Below are positions 12,288-23,260 of a stretch of DNA of 64,000 bases, in pieces. Under the pieces are notes generated by a model. The model made no database searches and had not been told where the DNA came from. It worked only from the letters and a program-made list of their open reading frames with translations. The position numbers and the translations under genes were made by a program. This stretch comes from Bubalus kerabau (taxonomy: Eukaryota > Chordata > Mammalia > Artiodactyla > Bovidae): assembly GCF_029407905.1 (NCBI RefSeq), contig NC_073635.1, forward strand, positions 34,959,501-35,023,500. Reading direction: 5' to 3'. The stretch's first letter is position 1; each line of letters starts with the position of its first letter.

Positions 12288-13252
12288 AGGGTATCCTGGG
12301 GCCAAGCCCTGGTGCGGGGACCATGCAGGGTGCCCTCGTGGATTTTCACCTCTTGGTTCCCATGTAAACCACTTTCCATGTCCACTCTGTTAGCTTGTTT
12401 GTCAATAAGTAAGGAAATCACAAGGAACTGAGAAAGAGAAAGGGAGGAAAGCAGGAAACTGGGGAAAGATGAACAAAGAGAAGAGAGCACTTCCCAGAAC
12501 CAGCGACTCTAACAAGTGGGCAGTGCAGGGAGCATGCTCCGGATGCCTGGGGGCCGCTCTGCAGTCTGCTCCGGGAGCCAGGGCTGTTTTCTCTGATCGC
12601 CCTGTCCTCCTCCTCCTCGCCCTGTTCTGTGAACAGGACAGAGCCGCATCTTGAAGAAGCTGCCCTTCCCTACTGTTCAGGAGGCCCCGGGAGCGCCTGT
12701 CTGCCCTGAAAAGAGCCCCCATACAGGGCACACCCATAGGAGCCAGGGCGCCAGTCTCCCGCCCGACACTTGGACTCTCGGCCTGAGGACCACAGACTCC
12801 GAGAACATCCCGTGTAAACTGAACCCGTAATCAGCACAGGGTGGCTTTGTGGGCCTGTCCGGCAGAGGATCTAGCAAGTTCTCTGCAAAGTCAGGCCACT
12901 AAGTATGAACAAACTCAGGAGAAGAACTCTCTCCTGCAGGAACGGGAAACACACAGATGCAACAACACCACGTGATGCTTCTGAAGCACATGGCTTTGCT
13001 ATAAATCTTTTGGATTATATACATCTCTCTGCACCTCATTCTACATCACTCTGATCAGATTCAGTGAGTGCTGAGTGTCTGAATGAAGAGTCCTGGGGGC
13101 AAGGAGGTAGCAGGAACTGACTTCTGATCCTCAGGGGTTCAGCTGAACACAGGTAGCGGCTAAAGTCACCTGCTCTCCACCACAGGCAACCTGAAAACCC
13201 ACACGGGTATCAATTTCAGAACACTCCCCATTTGTTTCCTCTTAAGTTGAAA
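12288..13252. other. Intronic sequence, nothing recognised
   Basis: GC-rich to about 12,900, then more balanced. No exon or clear repeat was found. Confidence 0.5.
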
Positions 13253-13463
13253 GGAAGTGTTGGTCGCTCAGTCGTGTCTGACTCTTTGTGACCCTGTGGA
13301 CTGCAGCCTGCCAGGCTCCTCTGTCCATGGGATTCTCTAGGCAAGAATACTGGAGTGGGCTGCCATTTCCTTCTCCAGGGGTTCTTCCCCACCCAAGGAT
13401 CGAACTTGGGTCTACCTGCATTGCAGGCAGATTCTTTATCATCTGAGCTACCACGGAAGCCCT
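13253..13463 (-). mobile_element. Bov-tA SINE
   Basis: Minus-strand copy with tRNA head at its right end (gggcttccgtggtagctcag on the minus strand) and the catggacagaggagcctggc body. It appears full-length. Confidence 0.9.
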
Positions 13464-13540
13464 CCTTTTAAATTGGTTTTCTTTAAGAGGTGTTTACCAG
13501 GCACCCTTATTTAAAACAATTTAGCACCACAGGTCAAGAG

Positions 13541-13606
13541 AGAAAGATATGAGGAAGAAAGAAAGATATGAGAAAGAAAGAAAGAGAGAAAGATATGAAA
13601 GATATG
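13541..13606. repeat. GA-rich simple repeat
   Basis: Purine-rich run built from gaaagatatga and gaaagaaagaaa units, interrupted by atatg. It is a candidate polymorphic microsatellite. Confidence 0.85.
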
Positions 13607-13999
13607 CCTTTGCACACATAAGCACCTGTGGGCATCAATCCACTTGCACACTTGGGGATGGGCTCCCACCCGTGTGGACAGAGCAGTGTGTGTGGCAACA
13701 GCCCTGAAGTCCACCTCAAGTCTGAAGTCCGCAGCACTTACTCAAAAATATCACTGAAGTAATGATTAGTATATGAATATACATCTCAAGTGGGAAAAAG
13801 TTACATAACTGTGTACAGCATAATTACACCTATTTAAAAAAAAATCAGTAGTATAGATAGAACAAAGAATGAAAAGACCATCAGAATACTGTAATTTTGT
13901 TCTATATGTGTCAATGCTGGAAATGTTTTGTTTACGATGATCTCCCCTTCGTCTTTTCCTACTAAACCTAAAAAAATTATCCACTAAATGAGCAAATGA

Positions 14000-14211
14000 G
14001 TTGTTGTTTAGTTGCTAAGTCATGTCTGACTCTTTGGGACACTGTGGGCCATAGCCTGTCAGGCTCCTCTGTCTGTGGGATTTCCCAGACAAGAATACTG
14101 GAATGGGTTGCCACTTCCTCCTCCAGGGGAGCTTCCCGACCTAGGGATCGAACCCACGTCTCCTGTGTTGGTAGGCAGTTTCTTCACCACTGAGCCACCA
14201 GGGAAGCCCCA
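14000..14211 (-). mobile_element. Bov-tA SINE
   Basis: Minus-strand, full-length by eye: gggcttccctggtggctcag head at the right end and gttgctaagtcatgtctgac tail complement at the left. Confidence 0.9.
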
Positions 14212-15159
14212 TGAGCAACGAGTTCTTTTTAAAGTTTATTTTGAAATTACATTTATTTAGAAGATGGTTTGAGTTTCCTTTGGAAAACAGTCAGCCTTTA
14301 ACAATGAAATGCTTTACTGGTGGAGGACGAAGTCACGTTAAATCCTACAGCGCCACGGGTCAGCACAGCTCGAGACCTCCCGTCTCCCCCACAGGGCGAC
14401 TTATCTGATGGCTTATCTCCTAGGAATCACGTGGCTTGTTTTACTAAGCCCCCAAGGACAAAGCAAACATCTCGGTTAAACACCCTTAAATAAAAACCGC
14501 TTTGAATGTTTTCAAAACCATTTGTTCCAACCACAGTGTTTGTTCCAAATTAAGTAAACACTGCTTAAAGGAAATCACTCCAATCCTGCATTTCTTATCA
14601 GGCCCAGGGCAGGAAGTAGTTCTAAAATTTCTTGTGTTTTTCTGTGCTTCTCCTAATGCTGTAAACAGCTGCCCCTTATCAAAGGGTGGAGCAGGGGTTT
14701 CTGTGGAAAGGGTGCCTTTATTTACCTGCAGCTCCATCCTCACAAATTAGAATGCTCTGGGTGGACTAATCCATGATGTTCACACACCCATCATTCTGCC
14801 AGTGGGAGGGGAGCTTAAAAAACCTTGAGCTGGTTGGGCAGCGGGTGTAGGGCTTTGGGCCAAGGGGCAGAGGAAAGCGGGCGGTCTGGTGTTCTGGCCA
14901 TCCAGGTCACCAAGCACAGAAGTCCTCTGCAGCCCCATCCAGGTAACCCTCAACCCCCCACCCCCCGCCCCCCAGGGCTAGGGGAGGACTGAAGCCAGCT
15001 GCATCTGGGACCCTCCCCGCATAGGGCAGCTCCCAGCCGCCACCTCCCACACAGGGCACACCTAAGCGGGCGGGGCCGTGGCACGGCAGGCCAGGTGCAG
15101 TCATCGTTGGGAAGAAGGCTGGCGCTCCTGGAGGCAATCCCGTTTGTATCTATCTCCCC
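14212..15159. other. Intronic sequence, mostly unrecognised
   Basis: Apparently unique. It contains the C-tract listed separately at 14,947-14,973. No exon was seen. Confidence 0.5.
14947..14973 (-). other. Potential G-quadruplex tract
   Basis: The plus strand has three adjacent runs of six C, each separated by a single base, preceded by a shorter C run. The minus strand, which is the sense strand of the host gene, therefore has four closely spaced G-runs with loops of one to four bases. This fits the classic quadruplex pattern and would be present in the pre-mRNA if the region is intronic. Confidence 0.6.
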
Positions 15160-15275
15160 TCTGCCAACATGGCACGGTTATCCCTATTTCCCAAGGGGCA
15201 AGGGGAGGCTCAAAGTGGTGAGCTGACTTACCTGAGGTAACATCTGCAGTCCAAGGCAGAGCCTGGGCGTGAATG
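15160..15275 (-). mobile_element. MIR SINE, decayed
   Basis: The complement of the MIR core is recognisable (ttatccctatttcccaaggg, gaggctcaaagtggtgagct, ggcagagcctgggcgtgaat). Confidence 0.65.
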
Positions 15276-15669
15276 AAGATTCACACACCCACCATTCTTC
15301 AGGGGCAGGGAAGCTTAAAGCTCATGTTGGCTGGGCCGCGGGCACGGTGCTTTGGGCCAGAGGAAAGGGTGCCCAGACTTCTCGCTGGTTCCAGGCTGTG
15401 TCCCACCCTCAGCTGCTTTTGGATGCCAGGGTCTGAGGACTTAAGACTGGGCCAATATACACAGTTGGAAGGCAGGGGGTTGGATAAACTTCCTTCTAGT
15501 TTTCTAAATCAGTTTATAAGGAATGCACACTGCCACCGAGACACTCTTGGTCACAAATCTGAGCTGCGGAGAACAGACAGCCGAAGCTCCCTCCATCTCT
15601 CCTTATGCCCCGTCCAGGTTCCCACACTCACTGCTAGTCTCTGAGCCACGGCCTGTGCTAAACCCCTGA

Positions 15670-15814
15670 GGACAGGCTCCTCTGTCCATGGGATTCTCCA
15701 GGCAAGAATACTGGAGTGGGTTGCCATGCCTTCCTCCAAGGGATCTTCCTTCACCTCTTCGTCTCCTGCATTGGCAGGTGGGCTCTTTACCAGTAGTGCC
15801 ACCTGGGAAGCCCA
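15670..15814 (-). mobile_element. Bov-tA SINE, 3'-truncated
   Basis: Minus strand: tRNA head complete at the right (gggcttcccaggtggcacta), but the BovB tail is lost beyond the gacagaggagcctgtcc point. Confidence 0.85.
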
Positions 15815-15841
15815 ACATAAATACACTACCATGTAAAAAAG

Positions 15842-16068
15842 AGATACCTAGCTGGAAGCTGCTGTATAACACAGGGAGCCCAGCCTGGCGCTCTGTGATG
15901 ACCCAGAGTGGTGGAACGGGGTGAGGGGAGGGAGCCTCAAGGTGGGGGATATATATATATATATACACATATATATAACTATGAATGATCTGAGTTTATG
16001 TATGGCAGAGACAATCACAACACTGTAAAGCAATTAGCCTCCAATAAAAAAAATTTTTTTAATAAAAT
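15842..16068 (+). mobile_element. L1 LINE, 3' end
   Basis: Artiodactyl L1 3'UTR signature (ctgctgtataacacagggag, ctgtgatgacccagagtggt, aagcaattagcctccaataa) running into an A-rich tail. An AT microsatellite lies inside it. Confidence 0.82.
15949..15976. repeat. (AT)n microsatellite
   Basis: Alternating AT with one acac interruption inside the L1 3' end. Confidence 0.9.
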
Positions 16069-16142
16069 GTATTTATATTCTTTTAAAATTATTCTCATGT
16101 TATTAACACAGACAGTCATCCTTTTAAAGGACTTTAATCCTA

Positions 16143-16445
16143 AAGGAAATCAACCCTGAATATTCACTGGAAGGACTGATGCTGAAGCTGAAGCTGAAGC
16201 TCCAATACTTGGGCCACCTGATGCGAAGAGCCAACTCATTGGAAAAGACCCTGATGCTGGGAAAGATTGAAGGTGGGAGGAGAAGGGGACGACAGAGGAT
16301 GAGACGGTTGGATGGCATCACTGACTCAATGAACATAAGTTTGAGCAAACTCCAAGAGATAATGAAGGACAGGGAAGTCTGGCATGCTGCAGTCCACAGG
16401 GTTGCAAAGAGTGGGACACAACTGAGCGGCTGAATGACAACAACC
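16143..16445 (+). mobile_element. BovB LINE, 300-bp 3' fragment
   Basis: Plus-strand BovB terminal region, including gccacctgatgcgaagagcc and the agaaggggacgacagaggat stretch. A triplicated gctgaa (about 16,183-16,200) expands the consensus slightly. It ends near cacaactgagcggctgaatg. Confidence 0.9.
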
Positions 16446-17199
16446 ATAAGCTGCACATTTCAGGCACAGTTTAGGTACGTCTTGTGGCACAGAGGCCCCT
16501 ATAGACATCACAGGAGATGAAAACAAGGCTCACCATGACCACTGATCCAGCTGGACCCTTGGTGCTCCCGGGAGCCCACTGTTTTCTCCCCTGTCCCCTC
16601 CACTCTTGATGACAGAACCTCAGACGTCCGTGCTGGCCCAATCTCTGCGGGCCTGGGTCCAGTCTCACCCGGGAGAGTGGTGCTTTGTGCTCCACACACA
16701 CACAGAGCCTCACAGGAGAGCCCCTTGCCGGCCACTGGATGCACATGCCCGGGTTTTCGCCTGCCCCTGCCCTGGAGGGGCATGGAGCAGGCACCGCCTC
16801 CACCAGAGGGCAACCCTTCTCTGGATCCTTCAACAGACCTTACGTGACACCATTCTCTTGTCCTCTCAGATAAAACAGTCAGCCTGTCTCAACTGGATCG
16901 TTCCCTTTAACCTGCAAACAGACAGGTGTTCCTCTCCTGTGTGGAGGAGACCCCTCCCCTGACTATGCTCCCCACGGTCACTGTCGAGGCAGGCTCTGGA
17001 CCGAGTGACCTACCGTCAGCTCCCTCCTTCCCTTGTACAGCCTCCTATGTCCCCGTCACATGGGCCCCGTTTCCATCACTCATTGAAACAGCCATCAAAG
17101 ACTTCCCAGGGACCAAGTGCACAGGCACTGCCAGTGCTGGCTGGCTGGACCACAGTCAGCACCCCACGCCACGGAACACTCTCCTTCCTGGCGTCCCCC
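16446..17199. other. Intronic sequence, nothing recognised
   Basis: GC-rich, apparently unique. Overlapping open frames on both strands lack any recognisable domain. Confidence 0.5.
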
Positions 17200-17455
17200 T
17201 CTTTGGGCTCGCACTCCCCTGGCTGACTCTCGGGTCACAGATGGGGCCACCCTCCCTGCGGCTCCTGCACCATCACCTTAGAGCCGAGGGTCCTCCCAGG
17301 TGGGACTGACCGTCACCAGGTGCGTCCAGGTGTGCGGCGTCTGAGTGGCCTGACAGCTCGCCCCCTGCACTGTGAGCTCCATGAAGGGAAGGGCTGCGCC
17401 CATGTCTGCCCCATGGTGGGTTCGCACCTTGTAGATACCCAAGTATTTGTTCAGC
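17200..17455 (+). mobile_element. Probable L2 LINE, 3' end
   Basis: The part at 17,366-17,455 resembles the L2 3' end (actgtgagctccatgaaggg, then aagtatttgttcagcaggca). The upstream limit is a guess. Confidence 0.45.
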
Positions 17456-18532
17456 AGGCAAGCGGGAAAGGCGGAGCTCCCAGGACGATGGTGTTCACCT
17501 GCACCTGCCAGATTCGCTCCTTCAGGAGCCTGAGGGGCAAGCACACACCCCAGGAGCCTGCTGAGAGCGTGGGGAGGCCAGGAGGCCTAAGCAGAGCCTG
17601 CAGGCTGAGAGAGTAGCCACAGGGAACCTCCTGCTGCGGCGGCTGCAATCCCCAGACCCCAGGGCTACCTGGGGTCTCGAGCAGGGGCTGCTCCTGGTTT
17701 GGGGAGTCCAGTCCCCCACCACCACATGCACCCCTGAAACGGAGCCTGTCTCTGCAGGGAGCTTCCCAGAGGCCACCAACTTCACGCTTTGAGTCTAAAT
17801 AACACAGGAACGCCTCTGGGAAAGTCACTAAAAAAGCAGTTGTTCGTGGATGAGTGCAAAAGCCTGAAGCAGGAGAAACGAAAACATGAGGCGCCTTACA
17901 TAATTTTCCCCAAAGACCTAGAGAACTCTTTTGAAGAGATTAGCCGCGTTCTGGAATTATTCCCAAGAACTGTGCCAAATGCAGCAAACATTCCTTTAAA
18001 GAGATAAGGATTAAGGCTCACTAAAGACCACCAGACAGCTGTTTCACAATTTGAAAAGCTATTAGCAGTGTGCGCTGCATTTCTGGCTTGGAAAAAATTT
18101 TTATTTTTTTCTTTGCTTTCTAAAAAGTCTCATACTAGAGAAATATTTTATATATATATAAATATTTTATATATATATAAAACTAGCCAATTTTCTTTTC
18201 AAATGATCACTTACTTAGGGCTTTACAAGACATTAAAAGTTAAATGTGAAATCTATGCTTAAAGGCTAATTTATGATGTCCAAGCTTAGCCAGATTCCCA
18301 AAGGCAAACAACTCCAGTGCCTCAAACATGACTAAATCACATTAAATTTAAGCCCAATAAATTAAAGGGAAAAAAAAAAAACAAAAAACCTAGGCCTTTC
18401 TAACTCTATGGGCAATATCAATTTCTTCACTAAATCTTTTTCTGATAGTTTTGGATGAAGGGGATAATCTTTGCCTTCTGGACAGAATAATGGCTGAGCT
18501 GAGCCATAGGCAAGACCAGGCTGCTGCCTCAT
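17456..18532. other. Intronic sequence with an AT-repeat
   Basis: Apart from the TATA-rich simple repeat at 18,141-18,182 and an A-run at 18,370-18,386, I see nothing identifiable. Confidence 0.5.
18141..18182. repeat. AT-rich simple repeat
   Basis: Two copies of an aatattttatatatatata-like unit in tandem. Confidence 0.8.
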
Positions 18533-18960
18533 TTTAACTTTTAACTTTATATTGGGGTATAGCCAGTTAACAGTGTTGTGATAATTTCAGGTGTGGACAG
18601 CAAAGGGACTCAGCCACACATACACATGTATCCATTCTCCCCCAAACTCCACTCCCATCCAGGCTGCCATATTAACATCGGGCAGAGTTCCGTGTGCTAC
18701 ACAGTAGGGCCAGCAAGGCCCGTGTGTGTACATGTCCATCCCTAACTCCCTAATGATCCCTTCTTCCCATCCTCTCGTTCGTGCCCAGCAACTGTAAACT
18801 CATTCTCTAAGTCTGTGAGTCTGTTTCTATTTTGTAATATGTTCATTTGTATCATTTCTCTTTAGATTTTTCATATAAGGGACATCATATGGTATTTCTC
18901 CTTCTCTGTCTGACCCACTTTACTTGGGAGCTGTGCCATTCTAACTGGCAAGAGGACATG
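18533..18960 (-). mobile_element. L1 LINE, 3' end
   Basis: Complement of the ruminant L1 3'UTR (tattggggtatagccagtta, cagtgttgtgataatttcag, gtgtgctacacagtagggcc). The element's 3' end lies at the left. Confidence 0.8.
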
Positions 18961-19119
18961 TCCTTTTCTGAGCTATGTAGCACCTCTCCTAAGCTGGACT
19001 TTTAGAGTTTTCCTTAGATGACAAACAGTAAAGCAAATAATACAAGAAAAAGTCAACATGGAATGGATGACATCAGCCAACAGGGGATCGACTGGGCAGC
19101 TGGGGACTGCACAGAGACA

Positions 19120-19320
19120 GCAGGGCGTGCGGGGGAGAACATAGTGTCTGGAGTTAGACCCGCGGTTGCCAATTACCAGCCAACAGCGGAGAGTCATTAA
19201 CCTCTCTGGACCAGTGTTCACACTGATGACTGTGAGCTGATGATGAGACCCTGAGAAAATTAAGTAAAACCAACTGTGACCCACACAGAACAGACATTCA
19301 ATACTGCATCTGTTAACTGC
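19120..19320 (+). mobile_element. MIR SINE, decayed
   Basis: MIR-like segments in order: gtctggagttagacccgcgg, agtcattaacctctctggac, acagacattcaatactgcat. Confidence 0.55.
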
Positions 19321-19825
19321 AATGAATTATCTGGTGAACATTTACCTATTACAAAGAGAGGGGTCAGCGGCATTTCTATAAAAGAGTCAAGCCCTTGGCC
19401 TTCCTGTCACTTCAAACGTAGAAAGGAATGCATTTTGGTAAAGGACATAATAATAGGGACTTCAAAATTCCATAGCATTCTCGGAAACAAAAATACCATG
19501 CGACTTTATCAAATAATGCAGTAAATTTCAATTAATTTAAGGGGGCTTCTGTCATGAAAAGAAGTAAGAGGTCAGATCCTGGGCATGGAGAATGACATCA
19601 AAGTAATCCCTAAATAAATAAATGTCTGTATTATGCTCCCCGAAAGGAAAGAGCAACACCCATTTGAGCATAGTGTCCTCCTCCGACCCCCTTCCTGGAC
19701 CTTGCTGCACCCCCCCAGCTCAGGAAAGCCCTCCTCAGCACAGACAAGCCCACCCCGAGCACACCTAGGGGGTGGCGGGGCGCCCACCCTGACTCCTCTC
19801 CTGGCCCCTTGTTAGTGGGTTTTCA

Positions 19826-19922
19826 TTGCTGTTGTTCTTCAGTCACTCAGTCGTGTCTGACTCTTTGCAACCCCATGGCCTGCAGCACGCCAGGCCTCCC
19901 TGTCCTTCACCATCTCCTGGAG
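19826..19922 (-). mobile_element. BovB LINE, terminal 100-bp fragment
   Basis: Complement of the extreme BovB 3' end (tcactcagtcgtgtctgact, cacgccaggcctccctgtcc, accatctcctgga). A short 5'-truncated insertion. Confidence 0.82.
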
Positions 19923-20083
19923 GGGTTTTCACCAGCCAGATTTATATTTAGGATTAAGACGAGTCAGCAGCCTCTCTTTCCTAATCAAAATCAATGCAGG
20001 TTGATAACCTGTAACAAATACCTTTTATATCTAAGAAACAACATGGTCAGAAAGTTTAACTCGTTAATATTCTCTCTACCAAC

Positions 20084-20152
20084 ATGCAAACGAGTTTTCT
20101 CTTGTTTTGCAACCCCATGGACTGTAGCCACCGGGCTCCTCTGTCCATGGTC
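20084..20152 (-). mobile_element. Bov-A/Bov-tA tail fragment
   Basis: Only the gcaaccccatggactgtagc and gggctcctctgtccatgg parts are present. A remnant with uncertain ends. Confidence 0.6.
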
Positions 20153-20510
20153 TGGGGACCAGGAAGGGAAACACGCAGACTCAGGGGGCCACAGCACAAA
20201 GACAGGACACATCAGGCAGAATCTGGACCCCTAGTTAATTGGAGTTGCCCGAGTCATCATCTAGATTGAACGATAAGAGTCTGGAGGGAACAGGAGTAGC
20301 AACATGTCTGTATTTCCCTTCGAGGTTCCAATCAGTGGACGCAGTTTGCTGACTGAGACACACACAAAAGGGCTTTCTGTCCTGCTGGACACCTGACAAA
20401 AGACTGTACCGTCTAAGCCAGCAGTAGAGAGAGACTGTGTTCCATCTGCCAACTGGAGAAAGCTTTTACAAAGGCCCAGAGCCCCTCTCTGCGTGCAGGG
20501 CATGACTCAC

Positions 20511-20596
20511 AGTGCGGCTCGTAGGGGGGTGGAGGGTCTCCACAAGGCACACACTCCATGTCTTGAAAACCAACAAGTTTTGTCTTTCTGTAAAAC
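20511..20596 (-). CDS. TNFRSF19: TNFRSF19 coding exon: last ectodomain cysteines and juxtamembrane proline stretch
   Basis: This is the fourth coding exon of TNFRSF19, 86 bp. The acceptor is cttctag (AG at 20,598-20,597) and the donor is GTGAGT at 20,510-20,505. The first base completes a glycine codon begun in the previous exon. It then reads FYRKTKLVGFQ, DMECVPCGDPPPPYEPH and one base of a cysteine codon. It holds the end of the last cysteine-rich domain and the proline-rich spacer before the membrane. The next exon should complete TGT/TGC and encode the membrane-proximal stalk and helix. I did not find it to the left and infer it is beyond the window. If the donor is not used, the frame continues for 32 codons to a TAG at 20,415-20,413. 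Confidence 0.95.
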
Positions 20597-20939
20597 CTAG
20601 AAGAGAAAGGAGAATAATCTTTGTGTTGCTTTTTTCATCTCAGCTCACAGATGCAGCAAACAGATTTCTGTCATAAATTACTGTCAGTCTCCATTACCAG
20701 TTCTATGTTCAAAAAAGGTTCTCAAAGGCTTAAATGTTACAGTATATTTTAGACAGGCACAACTTTAGAAAGCACTCTGAGCATGCCATGGACACTTAAG
20801 AAATGACAATTCACTCAATGTGACTTTGTAGATTCTACTCAGCCCCACTTTTGTACATGGAGGTGGGGGGGGGTGCGCCAAGAGGGAATATGAAATCTGG
20901 ATGTTTCTATTGTTGTTTAAATGACAAAATACCTTATGC
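20597..20939. other. Intron, nothing recognised
   Basis: Intron between the third and fourth coding exons. It includes a G-rich run near 20,868. No repeat was identified. Confidence 0.5.
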
Positions 20940-21106
20940 AGTGCTAGTTTTTAACCTTTGAAATTCAGAAACCAAAATGCCACGCAAACCATAGGAACAC
21001 CAGGAAAATGTAGGCAGATACTTGTACAATCTTGATACGGGGATACCTTTCTAGGAATGAGAAGAAATCCAGGAACCAGAATAGAAGAGATTAACAGTTT
21101 TGAACA

Positions 21107-21149
21107 CACACACACACATAAACACACTCACACACACATGCATGCACAA
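21107..21149. repeat. CA-rich simple repeat
   Basis: Imperfect (CA)n with taaacacactcac and tgcatgca interruptions. Confidence 0.8.
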
Positions 21150-21289
21150 ATACTAGAGACATCTGAAGAGCAAAAACAAATCGTCAACATAATTCGTGGG
21201 CAGAAGAAAACCGGAAAATAGTTCTAATCACAGCATTGTCTGTAACTTAAAACTTAAAACTTAAAAATCATGATGATGATAGTAAACAT

Positions 21290-21495
21290 GGGACATCTCT
21301 GATGGTCCAGTGGTTAAGAATATGCCTGCCAATGCAGGAGACACGGGTTTGATCCCTACCCTGGCAAGATCCCACAAGCTTCGGAGCAACAAAGCCCCGG
21401 GGCTACAACTATTAACACTTGTCGAAATTAGAGACAGCCCGCACGCAGCAACAACGACCACGTGCAGCCAAACACAAATTAAAATAAATACATAA
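21290..21495 (+). mobile_element. CHR-type tRNA-Glu SINE
   Basis: Head gggacatctctgatggtcca with tRNA B-box-like gggtttgatccctaccctgg, then gcaacaaagcc and cgcagcaacaacgaccacgt modules and an A-rich tail. Confidence 0.82.
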
Positions 21496-21592
21496 ATTTT
21501 TATAAAAGTAAATCTGGCAACTGAAAAACATGCAAAGAACATTAATGTTGCAAAGAACATACCATAATTTTAAAATTTCATAATTTAAAAAG

Positions 21593-21886
21593 TTGCTCAG
21601 TTGTGTCTGACTCTTTGCGAACCCATGGACTATACAGTCCATGGAATTTTCCAGGCCAGAATACTGGAGTGGGGAGCCTTTCCCCTCTCCAGGGGGTCTT
21701 CCCAACCCAGGGATTGAACCCAGGTCTCCCGCATTGCAGGCAGATTCTTGACCAGCTGAGCCACAAGGGAAGCCCAAGAATATTGGTGTGGGTAGCCTAT
21801 CCCTTCTCCAGCGGATCTTCCTGACCCAGGAATCGAACCAGGGTTTCCTGCATTGCAGGGGATTCTTTACCAACTGAGCTAAGAGG
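21593..21886 (-). mobile_element. Bov-tA SINE dimer
   Basis: Two head-to-tail minus-strand units: a complete one at 21,593-21,775 and a partial one at about 21,776-21,886 ending in the tRNA head complement. Confidence 0.85.
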
Positions 21887-22768
21887 GAAAAGTTGATGAA
21901 ATTAAGACCTTTAAAAAATTTTAACATTAAAATGTTTAACCTCATTACTAATAAGCAAGTGCAAACTGCAATGAAAATATACTGTTTTGAATTAGAAAAC
22001 TGGGCACCTGTTGGCACACACCTAGGCAAACGGGCACACGTGTGCAGTGGGAATACAAACCGCTGCTTTACAGGGCAGTTTAGCAACAGGCCTTCAGAAC
22101 TCAATAGAACAGTTTACATCCTATCCAGTAATTTCATGTTTTGAAATTTATCCTCAAAAAATAATCAATTGGGGGAAATTGGATGTAAATAGAGAAACCA
22201 CAGCATTGCTTATAAAAGAAAAAAACCCAAGAGGCCTGGCCCATACCCAACAGCAGATGTGACCTCAGCTGTGGTGGACCCAAGACTGTGGAATACAAGG
22301 GGGCCTTTAGAAACCACAATGCAGGTCTACATACCTATTTTTTTTTTTCAATTCATGAAATACCATTAACTGAAAATGAATTGTGAATAATATAATTCTA
22401 ATTTGCACAAACATACACTTTGGTATAGATTCTTTCAGATTATTTATTTATCAATGCAGCTAAAGACATTTATGTGTGTAAAGGTGCATTGTAAATAGCT
22501 TGGTATATTATACACCAAATATTAATAGTGATTATTTCTAAATGGTGGGGATTCCAGTGATTTTTATATACATACATATGCATACATGATATATGTAGGT
22601 ATATACACATGCATTTTCCGACCTTTCCATGACAAAAATACCGATATGGAGAATAAACTACAGATCAAGTTTATAGAGACAGGTAGATGCAATTATTTTG
22701 TGGAATTGGGTTATTTAGCAAATCTGCATGATTTGTGGTTGAAGCAAAATCTGCATTAAAACTAGATA

Positions 22769-23260
22769 ATTAGACCAAATGTTCAGACTCATCCAGTACC
22801 TGCTCAACCTTCCATTTTCAATTGATTGTGAATATCTGATCATAATATGGTGACTTTCCACCACAGTTTGATAAAAAAATATTTCTTTTGGAATTTATAA
22901 GGTAAAAGTCAAAGAACAAAGTTGGAGGAGTCACACTTCCTTGTAGAAGCTTGCAGAAAATCGTCTGACCATGCATGTGCGTGTTCCCTTCTGAGCTCTC
23001 TGTTCTGTTCTGTGTGTCTGCATTTATGCCAGCATCACACTGTACTGAAAACTGGAGTTTGTAATGTGTTCTGATATCAGGAAGTGTGACTCCTCCAACT
23101 TTGTTCTTTGATTTGTACTTTATAAATTCCAAAAGAAAATTTTTTTTTATTAAATTGTGGTGGAAAGTCACCATACTACAATCATTGAAGCAGATCTTCA
23201 CAGTCAAATGAAAATGGAAGGTTGAGCAAGTACTGGATGAGTCTGAACATTTGGTCTAAT
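22769..23260. repeat. Large inverted repeat, about 175-bp arms with 139-bp spacer
   Basis: The left arm 22,769-22,940 matches the reverse complement of 23,080-23,260 over nearly its whole length with few mismatches and small gaps. Shared blocks include attagaccaaatgttcagac, atggtgactttccaccaca and gttggaggagtcacacttcc. The arms and spacer are L1 ORF2-like. Confidence 0.92.

Larger units (their letters stand above)
20940..22560 (+). mobile_element. Decayed L1M LINE with later SINE insertions
   Basis: Pieces typical of an old mammalian L1 3' region appear in order: cctttctaggaatgagaaga (21,047), aagagattaacagttttgaa, aacctcattactaataagca (21,940), gcagtttagcaacaggcctt (22,075), gaaatttatcctcaaaaaat (22,142). 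A CHR SINE and a dimeric Bov-tA interrupt it. Confidence 0.55.

Noticed and set aside
11891..12490. 199-codon minus-strand frame with an internal repeat
   Set aside because: The repeat comes from the 65-bp DNA duplication, which shifts the frame. A real protein repeat would keep a multiple of three.
16724..17300. Proline/serine-rich open frames on both strands as a coding exon
   Set aside because: Overlapping frames on both strands, no similarity, and part of the region resembles a decayed L2.
1..20510. Search for the TNFRSF19 transmembrane and cytoplasmic exons
   Set aside because: I looked for a minus-strand exon completing the split cysteine codon and followed by a hydrophobic helix, and found none. 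I conclude, without certainty, that they lie outside the window.
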